Assembly: GCA_903919975.1 (NCBI GenBank)
Contig: CAIXKE010000022.1
Location: forward strand, 1-53,511
Source: Akkermansiaceae bacterium
GTDB taxonomy: Bacteria; Verrucomicrobiota; Verrucomicrobiia; Verrucomicrobiales; Akkermansiaceae
Length of the DNA stretch: 53,511 nt
Direction: 5' to 3'
Shown piece after piece: positions 43,918 through 51,818 of this stretch. The translations under genes were made by a program, and so were the position numbers. The number at the start of each line of letters is the position of its first letter. Position 1 is the stretch's first letter. The notes under the pieces were generated by a model. It ran no database searches, was not told where the DNA came from, and was given only the letters and a program-made list of their open reading frames with translations.

Positions 43918-44106
43918 CGCGCGATCTATAATCACGAAAAAGCAGCAAAAAAAGCGCCCAGTGAGTTTACCGCTGGGGGTGACGAAAATCGACAACGAAC
44001 CCAAATCGGCCCACTGGGCAAAATGACAATGAGCCAGCTTCGCGATGTTGTCAATTTGCTTGGTCCTACCAATCCGGCACTTTATCAAAACCTTAAGGTT
44101 TCTTAA
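43918..44106 (+). CDS. Small unknown element protein
   Basis: A 62-residue frame from MRAIYNHEKAAKKAPSEFT to QNLKVS; an ATG-less longer version begins 8 codons earlier. It is basic at the start and ends in a helix (KMTMSQLRDVVNLLGP). It ends convergent with the winged-helix gene, with a 14-bp palindrome (AAACCTTAAGGTTT, 44088-44101) at the junction. No family is recognised; it could be spurious. Confidence 0.4.
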   Translation, partial: RAIYNHEKAAKKAPSEFTAGGDENRQRTQIGPLGKMTMSQLRDVVNLLGPTNPALYQNLKVS

Positions 44107-44402
44107 GGGGGGGGAGTCGCCGCCCGCTTGCCCGGCGATGGGGTGAACAATTCCGCCATCGACCGCTTTCCGTCGGGCGAGAGCGTGTAAAGCCGCTGAG
44201 TCCCGCAGCATTCCTTAACGATCAAATCACTAATGATGGGGTTAATCAGAACATTCCAAACGCCCGTAGTGCTTGCGCCCGTGGCGTGTATCAAATCCGT
44301 CAACCGCAAGCGCCCCTTTTCCGCCAGTTCGATCAGAACCAACAACTGCAGATCGCTCCATTGGAGTTTTCTTTTTCGCCTAATCAGTTCTTTGGATTGC
44401 AT
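44103..44402 (-). CDS. Winged-helix regulator, immunity module
   Basis: A 99-residue protein. LQWSDLQLLVLIELAEKGRLRLTDLIHATGASTTGVWNVLI is a winged-helix-like DNA-binding domain with a clear recognition helix (GASTTGVWNVLI), followed by a wing with LYTLSPDGKRSM. It lies 24 bp downstream of the Cro-like gene on the same strand, so the two form a small operon reading away from the right-hand small-gene operon. It may be an antirepressor or second regulator. Confidence 0.7.
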   Translation of the reverse strand: MQSKELIRRKRKLQWSDLQLLVLIELAEKGRLRLTDLIHATGASTTGVWNVLINPIISDLIVKECCGTQRLYTLSPDGKRSMAELFTPSPGKRAATPPP

Positions 44403-44426
44403 AAAGTTTCCGGTGAAGTGTCAGAC

Positions 44427-44630
44427 TCATTTATCGGCTTTCCTCGCCGCTTGCTTGTCTGGATCTTGCGGAGGTCCCGCCTTCGATTCAATCCAGAATT
44501 CCGCCGCCTCACGCTGCCACCCCTTCGGCTCTTTCTTCCCCGCCCGCCATTCCGCAACCGTTGAATTCGGCACGCCCAAGCGGGTGATATTCACCATTCG
44601 CCACCGATTCACAAACGCCTTCCAGGTCAT
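44427..44630 (-). CDS. Cro/CI-like small repressor
   Basis: A 67-residue protein. FVNRWRMVNITRLGVPNSTVAEWRAGKKEPKGWQREAAEFWI matches the compact HTH of small Cro-like phage repressors: a turn in LGVPNSTVAEWRAGK followed by the PKGW helix. It is transcribed divergently from the small-gene operon, and two operator-like sites lie between them (44650-44697). This is the layout of a lysogeny switch. The last 20 residues are charged and probably disordered. Confidence 0.7.
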   Translation of the reverse strand: MTWKAFVNRWRMVNITRLGVPNSTVAEWRAGKKEPKGWQREAAEFWIESKAGPPQDPDKQAARKADK

Positions 44631-44649
44631 AAGAGAAAACTTTCACCAA

Positions 44650-44697
44650 TATACGCCCAGCGCAATATTTAACTTGCAAGACATACGCTCAGCGTAT
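44650..44697. promoter_or_regulatory. Divergent operator region of the element switch
   Basis: A perfect inverted repeat ATACGC-TCA-GCGTAT lies at 44683-44697. A related weaker site, ATACGC-CCA-GCGCAA, lies at 44651-44665, with centres 32 bp apart, about three helical turns. They stand between the divergent Cro-like gene (start 44630) and the right operon (start 44737), so a repressor dimer bound at both could cover both promoters. Function is inferred from geometry. Confidence 0.75.
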
Positions 44698-44736
44698 ATT
44701 CAAAAGCCGTTACCAAAACACACATCACCGCCACCC

Positions 44737-44925
44737 ATGAAAACCGAATACATCACGCCAATCATTACCGACCAGCAGGTTGCCCGCAGTATGAAAACTT
44801 CCATGAAGTTACTCAGACAGAACCCGGATTTTTTAGAAGCATGCCGGGCACATTTAGCGGCGCGGGCTACTTTGAAGACACTCAAGAAATCCATTCGTGA
44901 CGAAAAGGCGAATGCCGCCAAGTGA
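44737..44925 (+). CDS. Small helical protein, first gene of the right operon
   Basis: A 62-residue protein. The helical body (QQVARSMKTSMKLLRQNPDFLEAC, then HLAARATLKTLKKSIRDEKA) is rich in Lys and Ala. It is the first gene after the operators, so it would be expressed when the repressor is lifted. It could be a small regulator or host take-over factor. No family recognised. Confidence 0.6.
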   Translation: MKTEYITPIITDQQVARSMKTSMKLLRQNPDFLEACRAHLAARATLKTLKKSIRDEKANAAK

Positions 44926-44958
44926 CCCGTTACCAATTCCAACCCCACCACCAATCCC

Positions 44959-45396
44959 ATGAAAACACCGACCGCCACCAAAGCCAAGCCAGCCACCACC
45001 CCGCGCACCTTGAAAATCCAGCCCTTCACCGTGACCACGCAATGGGTTTCCGTCACAACCTCCATTCTTGCCCGCCATGCGGAACGCATGCAGAGCGTTC
45101 CTTATTATCAAATAGACAGCCTGCGTTTTTGCGGCCAGTTGGTGAAATCCTACCACACCACCAAAACAATTCATGACAACTGCGGGCTTGAACACGAATG
45201 CTTGATATGGGGCAACATGACAGGAAGAAGACTCAGCCGCATCACATTCGCAATCGAGGCCGAAAGATGGGCGGCGATTGAATCTCTGGCCAAGCGCATC
45301 AACTCGACTCCCGCCGCGTTCGTCCGCGCTGCCATCGCCAAGGCCGCCGCCGGATGGGCGCGCTTCGATGAGACAGCCCGACAAGCCGCCGCATGA
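44959..45396 (+). CDS. Unknown protein with ribbon-helix-helix-like C-terminus
   Basis: A 145-residue protein. Residues 1-85 are Thr/Pro-rich then beta-like (QPFTVTTQWVSVTTSILARHAER). The C-terminal half, RRLSRITFAIEAERWAAIESLAKRINSTPAAFVRAAIAKAA, has the strand-helix-helix order of RHH DNA-binding domains. An internal ATG (45216) would yield the RHH part alone. It overlaps the next gene at an ATGA junction. RHH proteins often repress their own operon. Confidence 0.6.
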   Translation: MKTPTATKAKPATTPRTLKIQPFTVTTQWVSVTTSILARHAERMQSVPYYQIDSLRFCGQLVKSYHTTKTIHDNCGLEHECLIWGNMTGRRLSRITFAIEAERWAAIESLAKRINSTPAAFVRAAIAKAAAGWARFDETARQAAA

Positions 45397-45563
45397 ACCA
45401 CCCGCCATTCACCACCATGAACGCCAAGCTTGCCGCCATCCTTGCCCGCCGCATCCTCAAACTGAATCAAGAGTTTGCCAGCGCCAAGCGGGACGGCCGG
45501 CAGCTCGCCCCATTCCACCGCCGCGCCTATTCCCTCACCGGCGCATGGTTGCTTCTCAGATAA
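45393..45563 (+). CDS. Small basic element protein
   Basis: A 56-residue protein overlapping the previous stop by ATGA; an ATG at 45417 is an alternative start. MNHPPFTTMNAKLAAIL, then KLNQEFASAKRDGRQLAPFHRRAY. Positively charged and helical. No family recognised. Confidence 0.5.
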   Translation: MNHPPFTTMNAKLAAILARRILKLNQEFASAKRDGRQLAPFHRRAYSLTGAWLLLR

Positions 45564-45586
45564 ACCGCGCACCCTATCCCATACCA

Positions 45587-45940
45587 ATGAACCAAGAACC
45601 GACAGAATCAGAACAGCCCCTTGTAATAATGATCCGTGAATCGGTAGCGGACGCCATCGACCGCGGCATTCCAAGCCTCATGAAGCATTTCGACATGAAC
45701 CGGAACGAAACCCTTGCCCATGCCTTAACCGCCGGCATGAACTTGTTGCTGGAATCCAACATCAAGACGCTCGAACGCGAGCCACAGGTTAAGGAGACAA
45801 TCCGCAAGTTAAAGAGCGGGGAGAACGTTACCAACGACGAGCTTGAAATCATTTTAATCGCCGCCAAAAGCGGACACTTGGCCGCCCGAATTATCGTGGA
45901 AGACTTCAAACGCTTTGGCCGCTCCATCGATAAGGAATGA
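45587..45940 (+). CDS. Small regulator-like element protein
   Basis: A 117-residue protein starting at MNQEPTESEQPLVIMIRESV. A short strand then two helices (VADAIDRGIPSLMKHFDMNRNETLAHALTAGMNLLLES) recall a ribbon-helix-helix-like or HTH fold, and the C-terminal half is helical (NVTNDELEIILIAAKSGHLAARIIVEDF). The frame is open far upstream, but that part overlaps the RHH-like gene and its start has no similarity. Function unknown. Confidence 0.55.
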   Translation: MNQEPTESEQPLVIMIRESVADAIDRGIPSLMKHFDMNRNETLAHALTAGMNLLLESNIKTLEREPQVKETIRKLKSGENVTNDELEIILIAAKSGHLAARIIVEDFKRFGRSIDKE

Positions 45941-46010
45941 TGTTCGCCATAAACCGAGCCGCCGCCGTGCGCGCCCGACACTCTAAAAACCAACCCAGCA
46001 ATTCACTGCC

Positions 46011-46262
46011 ATGAAACTACCCCAAGAAATCGCCGACGCCGTGGTAAAAGCCGCAGGCAAGGAACTAGCCGCCAGCCTAAAGGAGTATGTCCAAGATCTT
46101 CAATTGTTCACGCTGCAAGAAGTGGCGGACCGACTCAAGGTCTCCAAGGGGACGGCCAACCGACTCGTTAAGGAATACGTGGAACTTGGCGAAGCCTCCC
46201 GCCGCGTGACACCGGCCACACTTCGCCGACTCATTGAAGAGCGAACGATACGGACGAAATAA
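46011..46262 (+). CDS. HTH DNA-binding protein (excisionase/AlpA-like)
   Basis: An 83-residue protein. LFTLQEVADRLKVSKGTANRLVKEYVELGEASRRVTPATLRRLIEE is a helix-turn-helix with a recognition helix (VSKGTANRLVKEY) and a short wing, in the style of MerR/AlpA-type excisionase DNA-binding domains. With the HTH at 30318, the element has two such candidates, one at each end. This one may regulate or direct excision from the right side. The N-terminal helix (MKLPQEIADAVVKAAGKEL) may dimerise. Confidence 0.65.
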   Translation: MKLPQEIADAVVKAAGKELAASLKEYVQDLQLFTLQEVADRLKVSKGTANRLVKEYVELGEASRRVTPATLRRLIEERTIRTK

Positions 46263-46319
46263 CCACGCCGCCACCCTCACGCGCTGAACAAACAACCACA
46301 ACCCCGGAACGTCACCGCC

Positions 46320-46454
46320 ATGAACGCCACCACACGCCGCACCGGCTCCAAGGCCACCACGTCCAATGACACAGGCTTTCCGCACCTGGTCGAAAAACCA
46401 CAGCCCGCCCCAGCAGGCGCACGCCGTGGAGCAATAGCAAAGGCGGGCGCATGA
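46320..46454 (+). CDS. Very small element protein
   Basis: A 44-residue frame, MNATTRRTGSKATTSN to GAIAKAGA, overlapping the next start by ATGA. It is basic and unstructured. Support comes only from the coupled junctions in this operon; it could be spurious. Confidence 0.35.
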   Translation: MNATTRRTGSKATTSNDTGFPHLVEKPQPAPAGARRGAIAKAGA

Positions 46455-46729
46455 CCCTTCCAACGATCCCCTTGATTTTCGTCTTGAGTGGCCAACTCCT
46501 TTTCATGGTAGCGGTGGCCATCAATGACGCGCTGATTGCGTTCAAGCACTTGCGCCAGTGCATCGATAAAAGCTTTTCCCACGACACGCAGATTTTCCCC
46601 GACGCCCGGAATCGAGATGCGGGAGAGATCGCCGCAAATTTGCTTCGATCCTCCCGGATCGATGGGGACGGCCCAATCTTAGCAGGCCACCGACAGAGCA
46701 CAGACAGGGACGCACGGGCTATTCCCTGA
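46451..46729 (+). CDS. Small protein with N-terminal membrane helix
   Basis: A 92-residue frame. MTLPTIPLIFVLSGQLLFMVAVAINDALIAF is one clear transmembrane or signal-anchor segment, followed by a charged tail with HLRQCIDKSFSHD. Its end overlaps the stop of the opposite-strand lipoprotein gene by 11 bp. One hydrophobic segment plus a charged tail resembles small phage membrane proteins, but no holin or exclusion family is identified. Confidence 0.45.
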   Translation: MTLPTIPLIFVLSGQLLFMVAVAINDALIAFKHLRQCIDKSFSHDTQIFPDARNRDAGEIAANLLRSSRIDGDGPILAGHRQSTDRDARAIP

Positions 46730-47063
46730 TTTCTTCGACCTTCACGCGCTTTTTCAACTCAGGATCGGAAGGACTGAGCGCCATGAAATAGACAGTGGCA
46801 GAAGCGTCAGACTTGAAAGGCTTCATGTCCGTTTCAACGGTTTTGATGAGCTTCATCACCTTGCCGCGTTTTTCACAATAGTCGTTTGCCTCCTGGAGTG
46901 CTTCACCTTTCACCCATGCCCCGGATCCTCTGGTTGATTTGTGGCTACGCGAAATCATGTGCGTGTTTTGACCAATCGGCACAACGCCTGACGACGTGGC
47001 GCAACTCGGAAGAAATGCGGACGAAGAAAGAGCCACCGCTAAAACCAGAGTGAGGTTTTTCAT
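46719..47063 (-). CDS. Predicted small lipoprotein at the right edge of the element
   Basis: A 114-residue protein started at MKNLTLVLAVALSSSAFLPSC, a signal peptide with a lipobox (LPSC). The mature part contains ISRSHKSTRGSGAWVKGEALQEA, then a short domain ending LKKRVKVEEIRE, as in small Verrucomicrobial outer-surface lipoproteins. It lies inside the attachment repeats and reads against the right operon, so it looks like cargo. A surface change such as receptor masking is possible but not shown. Confidence 0.75.
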   Translation of the reverse strand: MKNLTLVLAVALSSSAFLPSCATSSGVVPIGQNTHMISRSHKSTRGSGAWVKGEALQEANDYCEKRGKVMKLIKTVETDMKPFKSDASATVYFMALSPSDPELKKRVKVEEIRE

Positions 47064-47116
47064 GAATGCCAATACACCCCGGAGAGGAGCGGGAGACAAG
47101 CCGGGAATTCAGTTTT

Positions 47117-47181
47117 CCGCGCAATAAATACAAATAGAAGTAGGGGACACTTTAGGGGACATTTGGAAACCTTCGGGTTTC
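47117..47181. promoter_or_regulatory. Right-arm repeats and UUCG hairpin
   Basis: CCGCGCAATAA (47117) matches the left arm. TAGGGGAC occurs at 47141 and 47153 with the same 12-bp spacing as the left pair at 28182 and 28194. Then GAAACC-TTCG-GGTTTC (47166-47181) is a perfect 6-bp stem with a UUCG loop, 10 bp from the right att repeat. In the circular form these repeats would flank the core on both sides. The hairpin may also close the lipoprotein or tRNA transcript. Confidence 0.65.
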
Positions 47182-47191
47182 TCAGATCCTG

Positions 47192-47253
47192 CCAAACGTT
47201 GGAAGGAGTAGGGCCAAAACCAAAAGTGGAGCGTAGCGGATTCGAACCGCTGA
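47192..47253. repeat. Right attachment-site repeat (att, overlapping tRNA-Ala)
   Basis: Repeat partner of 28037-28098. The identical 32 bp (47222-47253) cover the tRNA 3' acceptor strand, T-arm and a few flanking bases, so the tRNA gene stays functional after integration. The 30 bp outside the tRNA carry the five mismatches. Confidence 0.9.
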
Positions 47254-47299
47254 CCCCTTGCATGCCATGCAAGTGCTCTACCAACTGAGCTAACGCCCC
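47227..47299 (-). tRNA. tRNA-Ala (anticodon GGC)
   Basis: 73 nt on the minus strand. Acceptor stem GGGGCGT pairs with ACGCTCC (one G-U), D-stem GCTC/GAGC, anticodon stem CTTGC/GCAAG with loop ATGGCAT giving anticodon GGC, T-stem AGCGG/CCGCT around TTCGAAT, discriminator A, CCA not encoded. The 3' end is the integration site of the 19-kb element. Confidence 0.96.
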
Positions 47300-47453
47300 T
47301 TTCGGGTGGGGCGGAGGTTTATTCGTGGAGAACGGGGTGGGCAAGACGATTTTCGGGAATTTTCTCGTTTTTTGAGGTCTGCCGTCGGATTGGCCCTCTG
47401 CATGCCGCCACAATTCACTTTGCGGACGCGGGGCGGCCACTATGCTCCGCCGC

Positions 47454-48080
47454 ATGTCAAAATATGCTGGAGAACAGGTGTTGGTGGTGTCGCGCGCGCT
47501 TTTTGAGGAAATTGGCGAGTTTTCGGGCATCCGGACGATGGATTTGGAGGCGGGGATCGCGCGTTTGATGGATCCGCAAAACCACTTTTTCATGGACCGG
47601 GCCGCCGCCGAGGAAGATCCGTCGCACAAGCAGCTCATCCCCTATTGCATCTTCCGCTGCGGGGATCGGATTCTTCATTACACTCGCGGAAAATCCGGAG
47701 GCGAGAGCCGGTTGCATGCGAAGATTTCGGTCGGCGTCGGTGGACACGTGAATCCGGTGGACATGGATGGCGGAAAAACCGGTGCGGATGCTTATCACGC
47801 CGCCGTGACCCGTGAAATCGAGGAGGAATTGAATCTTCCGGAGGAACATGCGCACCGCATCATCGCCCTGCTGAATGATGAATCCAATCCGGTTGGTCAG
47901 GTCCATCTCGGCATCGTGCATTTGGTCGATTTGAAATTCGACGCCGTTTCCTCTCGCGAGGATGCGCTTATGGATCTTGGGTTCACTCCGCTGGCCGAGC
48001 TCAATGGTCCGTTGTTTGATCGCTTGGAAACCTGGTCCCAATTCTGCATCCGCCATCTTGCCGGAAATCCACCGGAGTAA
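47454..48080 (+). CDS. Nudix-like hydrolase
   Basis: A 208-residue protein started at MLRRMSKYAGEQVLVV; MSKYAG four codons later is equally good. The central part has a Nudix-like signature: GVGGHVNPVDMDGG, then AVTREIEEELNL, matching the REUxEExGU core except for the last glycine. An N-terminal domain of about 80 residues precedes it. Nudix enzymes cut nucleoside diphosphate derivatives. It stands between tRNA-Ala and mutS, on the strand of mutS. Substrate unknown. Confidence 0.75.
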   Translation: MSKYAGEQVLVVSRALFEEIGEFSGIRTMDLEAGIARLMDPQNHFFMDRAAAEEDPSHKQLIPYCIFRCGDRILHYTRGKSGGESRLHAKISVGVGGHVNPVDMDGGKTGADAYHAAVTREIEEELNLPEEHAHRIIALLNDESNPVGQVHLGIVHLVDLKFDAVSSREDALMDLGFTPLAELNGPLFDRLETWSQFCIRHLAGNPPE

Positions 48081-48156
48081 GAATCCGCTCTCATTCTTCC
48101 TTCCCAACTCTTGCGGGCACTTGATTCTTAGATCATTGCCCGTCACCCTCCGCCGC

Positions 48157-50637
48157 ATGTCCGCACCCGTTCAGACTCCGATGATGGCCCAATATCAAGC
48201 CATGCGGAAATCTCTGCCTGCGGATGTGATCTTGCTCTATCGGCTCGGGGATTTCTACGAGATGTTTTTCGAGGACGCGAAAACCGCCGCGCCGATCCTC
48301 AACGTCGCTCTCACCAAACGCGGAGGCACTCCCATGTGCGGAGTGCCTTATCATGCCGCCCAAGGTTACCTCGCCCGCCTGCTCAAGGCCGGCAAACGCG
48401 TCGCCATCGCCGAACAAACCTCCGAGCCGAAACCCGGAAAACTCGTCGAACGCGAAATCGCCCGCATCCTTACTCCCGGCTCGATCGACGACATCACTCT
48501 GCTCGACGACCAGCGCCCGAACTACCTCGCCGCCGTCTTCCGACACGGGAAAACCGTTGGTCTCGCTTGCGTGGATCACACGACCGGTGAGTTCACGATC
48601 GCCGAGTTCGCCGATACGGGCCAACTTGAAGACGAGATTTCCCGCATTTCTCCCTCCGAGCTCCTCATACCCGACCACCAAACCGCAGAGTTCGGCGCGT
48701 TTGTGAACTGCATGGCCTACGAAGGTTATGCGTTCCTTCCCGAGCAAGCCACGACGCTTCTCAAGGATCACTTCGAAGTTCTTTCCCTCGATGGTTTCGG
48801 CTGCGCCAACTTGCACTCCGCCAGCGGGGCCGCCGGGGCGGTCCTTCATTACCTCCTCCACCAACTCCGCCGCTCATGCGAACATTTGCGCCCGCCGCAT
48901 GTGCGGGAGTGCGCCGACTACGTCCTCATCGACTCCGCCTCGCAGCGCAATCTCGACCTTGTCGAAGCCCGCGGCGGAAAATCGCATACTTTGTTAGGCG
49001 TGCTCGACCGCACCGCCACCCCGATGGGTGCGCGCCTGCTGCGTGACTGGATCCTCCACCCGCTCCGCGATCTGGCGGCTCTAAGCGTCAGGCAGGACGT
49101 CATCGCCGCATTTCTAGCAGAACCATTCCTGCTTTCAAAATGCCGTGAGTCCCTCAAAGGCATTCGCGATATCGAGCGCACCACTTCCCGGCTCTCGCAA
49201 AACTCCGGCAACGGCCGCGACCTTCAATCCCTCTCCACCTCGCTCTCCCACATCCCCGCGCTCAAGGAGGATCTCTCTTCCTTGATCATGGATCAGTGCT
49301 TGCTCGGCGCTCATCTCCACGATTTTAGTGACCTAACAACCATTCTCTCCACGGCCCTCGTCGACGAGCCACCCGCCCATCTCCGCGACGGCGGGATTAT
49401 CCGCGACGGTTGGTCAGCCGAGCTCGATGAACTCCGTGACGCATCACGCGGCGGCAAAGACTGGATCGCCCGTCTCCAGGAGGACGAGCGCAAGCGCACC
49501 GGGATCGATTCGTTGAAAATCAAATTCAACAATGTGTTCGGTTACTTCATCGAGATCACCACCAGTCATCTAGCAAAAGTCCCGGACGATTACACCCGCA
49601 AGCAGACCATGTCCAACGCCGAGCGCTACATCACGCCGGCGCTCAAGGAGATGGAAAACAAAGTGCTCGGTGCCGAAGAGCGCTCGAAAAAATTGGAAAT
49701 CGAGCTCTTCTCGCAACTTCGTTCCCAAGTCATCACCCACCTCACGCGCCTCCAGCAAGCCGCCGCCGCTGTTGCGGAAATCGACGTGCTCTGCGCGCTC
49801 GCGGAAATCGCCCAGCTTTACCGCCATTGCCGGCCGGTCCTCAATCAAGGCAATGGTTTCTTTGTCAGCAACGGCCGCCACCCGGTCCTCGAACAAACGC
49901 TCACCGACACCAAGTTTGTCCCTAACGATACCGAGCTGGACCCGGACACCGCGCGCCTGCAAATCCTTACCGGGCCTAACATGGCGGGCAAATCGACTTA
50001 TATCCGTCAAATCGCTCTTATCGCCGTGATGGCTCAGATCGGCGCTTACGTGCCGGCCGATTCCGCCACATTGGGCGTCGTCGATCGGATCTTCTGCCGT
50101 GTTGGGGCTTCCGACGACCTCTCGCGCGGCCAATCGACATTCATGGTTGAGATGAGCGAAACCGCCCTCATTCTCAACCACGCCACGGATCGCTCCCTCG
50201 TCATCCTTGACGAAATCGGCCGCGGCACCGCCACGTTCGACGGACTTTCGATCGCCTGGGCCGTTGCCGAGCACCTGCACGACAGCATTGGTTGCCGCAC
50301 GCTTTTCGCGACGCATTACCACGAACTAACCGATCTCGCAAACACCAAGAGTGCCGTTGCCAATTACAACGTTGCGGTTAGAGAGTGGAACGAGGAAATC
50401 ATTTTCCTCCACAAGATCCTCCCCGGAGCTGCTGATAAATCCTACGGCATCCAAGTCGCCCGGCTTGCCGGCTTGCCGAAAGTGGTCGTCGAGCGTGCCA
50501 AGTCCATCCTCTCACACCTTGAGCTTCACTCCGTAAAACCCGAGGCGAAATCCCAGGGCCCGAAGGCGAAAAACACGGTGCAAGACGAATTCCCGAAACC
50601 CAATCCGCCGCAAATGGATCTCTTCGCGGATTTCTGA
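48157..50637 (+). CDS. mutS: DNA mismatch repair protein MutS
   Basis: An 826-residue mismatch-recognition ATPase. The start MSAPVQTPMMAQYQAMR gives the mismatch-contacting FYEMFFEDA near residue 32. Further domain I-II motifs are LTKRGGTPMCGVPYHA and RILTPGSIDD. The clamp and lever regions lead to the ATPase with Walker A GPNMAGKSTYIRQI (near residue 606), DDLSRGQSTFMVEM, Walker B LVILDEIGRGTATFDG and the FATHYHEL switch. The C-terminal PQMDLFADF ends in a QMDLF beta-clamp-binding motif. Length is typical. No mutL is in the window. Confidence 0.96.
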   Translation: MSAPVQTPMMAQYQAMRKSLPADVILLYRLGDFYEMFFEDAKTAAPILNVALTKRGGTPMCGVPYHAAQGYLARLLKAGKRVAIAEQTSEPKPGKLVEREIARILTPGSIDDITLLDDQRPNYLAAVFRHGKTVGLACVDHTTGEFTIAEFADTGQLEDEISRISPSELLIPDHQTAEFGAFVNCMAYEGYAFLPEQATTLLKDHFEVLSLDGFGCANLHSASGAAGAVLHYLLHQLRRSCEHLRPPHVRECADYVLIDSASQRNLDLVEARGGKSHTLLGVLDRTATPMGARLLRDWILHPLRDLAALSVRQDVIAAFLAEPFLLSKCRESLKGIRDIERTTSRLSQNSGNGRDLQSLSTSLSHIPALKEDLSSLIMDQCLLGAHLHDFSDLTTILSTALVDEPPAHLRDGGIIRDGWSAELDELRDASRGGKDWIARLQEDERKRTGIDSLKIKFNNVFGYFIEITTSHLAKVPDDYTRKQTMSNAERYITPALKEMENKVLGAEERSKKLEIELFSQLRSQVITHLTRLQQAAAAVAEIDVLCALAEIAQLYRHCRPVLNQGNGFFVSNGRHPVLEQTLTDTKFVPNDTELDPDTARLQILTGPNMAGKSTYIRQIALIAVMAQIGAYVPADSATLGVVDRIFCRVGASDDLSRGQSTFMVEMSETALILNHATDRSLVILDEIGRGTATFDGLSIAWAVAEHLHDSIGCRTLFATHYHELTDLANTKSAVANYNVAVREWNEEIIFLHKILPGAADKSYGIQVARLAGLPKVVVERAKSILSHLELHSVKPEAKSQGPKAKNTVQDEFPKPNPPQMDLFADF

Positions 50638-50826
50638 AAACCGGGATGGAATGAGGATGACAAGCCGGAGCCACGACATTGCCTCCGGCTATCTACACTT
50701 CGTTCCGGTTCATGTCGTGGATAAGAATGAAAAGCCATTGATCAAGAGCTTCGCGCCTCACAATGTCCGGGCATTCGCCAGCACCGCAGGAGTGTGGTGC
50801 CTCCTAGGCCTCATGATTGATTTTGA

Positions 50827-51741
50827 TTACCAAGTCTTGAGCGTCAGACCGATTTGGCCGAAGAGTCCCGAGTCCATGTCTTCATCGACGATTTTATGGT
50901 CGCCATCCGAATCAGCCAGCGTGATGTTGTTGAACAGAGTGACACCCGCGCCCAACTTGAGCCAGAGTTCGCCGACGATTTTATGGCTCGCAAAAGCACC
51001 CAGCTGATAGGATGAGAGATCGATGGACTTGGAGTCACCTTGGTCATTCGTGGTATTCCAGATGCCGCCGCCGGGAATGCCACGCAGGCTGAAGCTCCAA
51101 TCTTCATTGGGCGTGTAGGAGATCACGGGCATCGGGCCATAGAGGCCGGCGCGTGTTTTATCGCTGACTTTCCAGTCGAAGTTGATGCCCGGGAAAATCG
51201 AAAAGTCGCCATTCAAGTTGGGAGCGGTGACGCCGGCAGCGATGGTGAATGATTCATTCACGCGATAGCCCGCGCCGGCGGCGATATCGAAGGTGAAATC
51301 ATCGGCGTTGATGTGTTGGAAATCGCTTGCGAGTTCGGCCCGGACCCAGGCGCCATAGAACCATGGGGAGCCTTCATTCAATTTGATTGCGGCGAGATGC
51401 AGTGACACCGAATGAAGATCCTCGTCGCCGATCGGAAACGCGCCGCCCACGCCGTCGAAATCCAAACTGGTCGATTCGTATTTCAAAGCCGGGACGAGCA
51501 TGATGTCACCAACCACCGTGATGGGCTTGGAAAGCAGGGAGAAAAAATCGAGTTCGGAGACGCTGAGGCTGCCATCGGCATCATCGAAGTCCATTCCGTC
51601 CGAGTAGGTGGCTCCGATCCTCGCAGCAGCGAAATCAGGGAGTTTTTGTTCCGCAGGGGCTATGTGATTTGTTGGGTTTTCTCCGGCAGAGGCGCCGAGA
51701 AGGCAGCCCAGCCAGATTATAGCGGTGAGTTGATTGACCAT
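50827..51741 (-). CDS. Outer-membrane beta-barrel protein
   Basis: A 304-residue protein with signal peptide MVNQLTAIIWLGCLLGASAGE. The mature part is a row of alternating amphipathic strands (ITVVGDIMLVPALKYE, SVSLHLAAIKL, AWVRAELASDFQ, FTFDIAAGAGYRVNESFTIA, TLFNNITLADSDGD) with aromatic belts, and it ends in the outer-membrane signal SGLFGQIGLTLKTW, whose final Trp fits the C-terminal aromatic of barrels. It resembles DUF6268-type proteins common in Verrucomicrobia. Cargo unknown. Confidence 0.75.
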   Translation of the reverse strand: MVNQLTAIIWLGCLLGASAGENPTNHIAPAEQKLPDFAAARIGATYSDGMDFDDADGSLSVSELDFFSLLSKPITVVGDIMLVPALKYESTSLDFDGVGGAFPIGDEDLHSVSLHLAAIKLNEGSPWFYGAWVRAELASDFQHINADDFTFDIAAGAGYRVNESFTIAAGVTAPNLNGDFSIFPGINFDWKVSDKTRAGLYGPMPVISYTPNEDWSFSLRGIPGGGIWNTTNDQGDSKSIDLSSYQLGAFASHKIVGELWLKLGAGVTLFNNITLADSDGDHKIVDEDMDSGLFGQIGLTLKTW

Positions 51742-51818
51742 GTCTCATCATATCGAGCCTGCAACCGGACGTCCACCCCGGGTTGAGGCAGTTTTTGCGG
51801 CCACGATCTCCCGAAAGC

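Larger units (their letters stand above)
28067..47253. mobile_element. 19-kb integrative element in tRNA-Ala, phage-satellite-like
   Basis: Bounded by a 32-bp perfect direct repeat of the tRNA-Ala 3' end (28067-28098 and 47222-47253). Gene order from the left: integrase, unknown, HTH (excisionase-like), small proteins, initiator-like protein, DnaB, SSB-like, zinc-cluster protein, terminase small subunit-like, ejection-protein-like, 2550-residue polyvalent protein; then a divergent repressor module, seven small genes, and a lipoprotein. Genes for large terminase, portal, capsid, tail and lysis are not found in any frame. No large gene is broken and both att copies are clean, so a deletion remnant is less likely than a self-contained satellite, but comparison with relatives is needed to exclude a reduced prophage. 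Confidence 0.85.

Noticed and set aside
50651..51007. 118-codon plus-strand frame after mutS
   Set aside because: Most of it lies antisense to the beta-barrel gene and its product matches nothing; the 188-bp gap between mutS and that gene shows no other signal.
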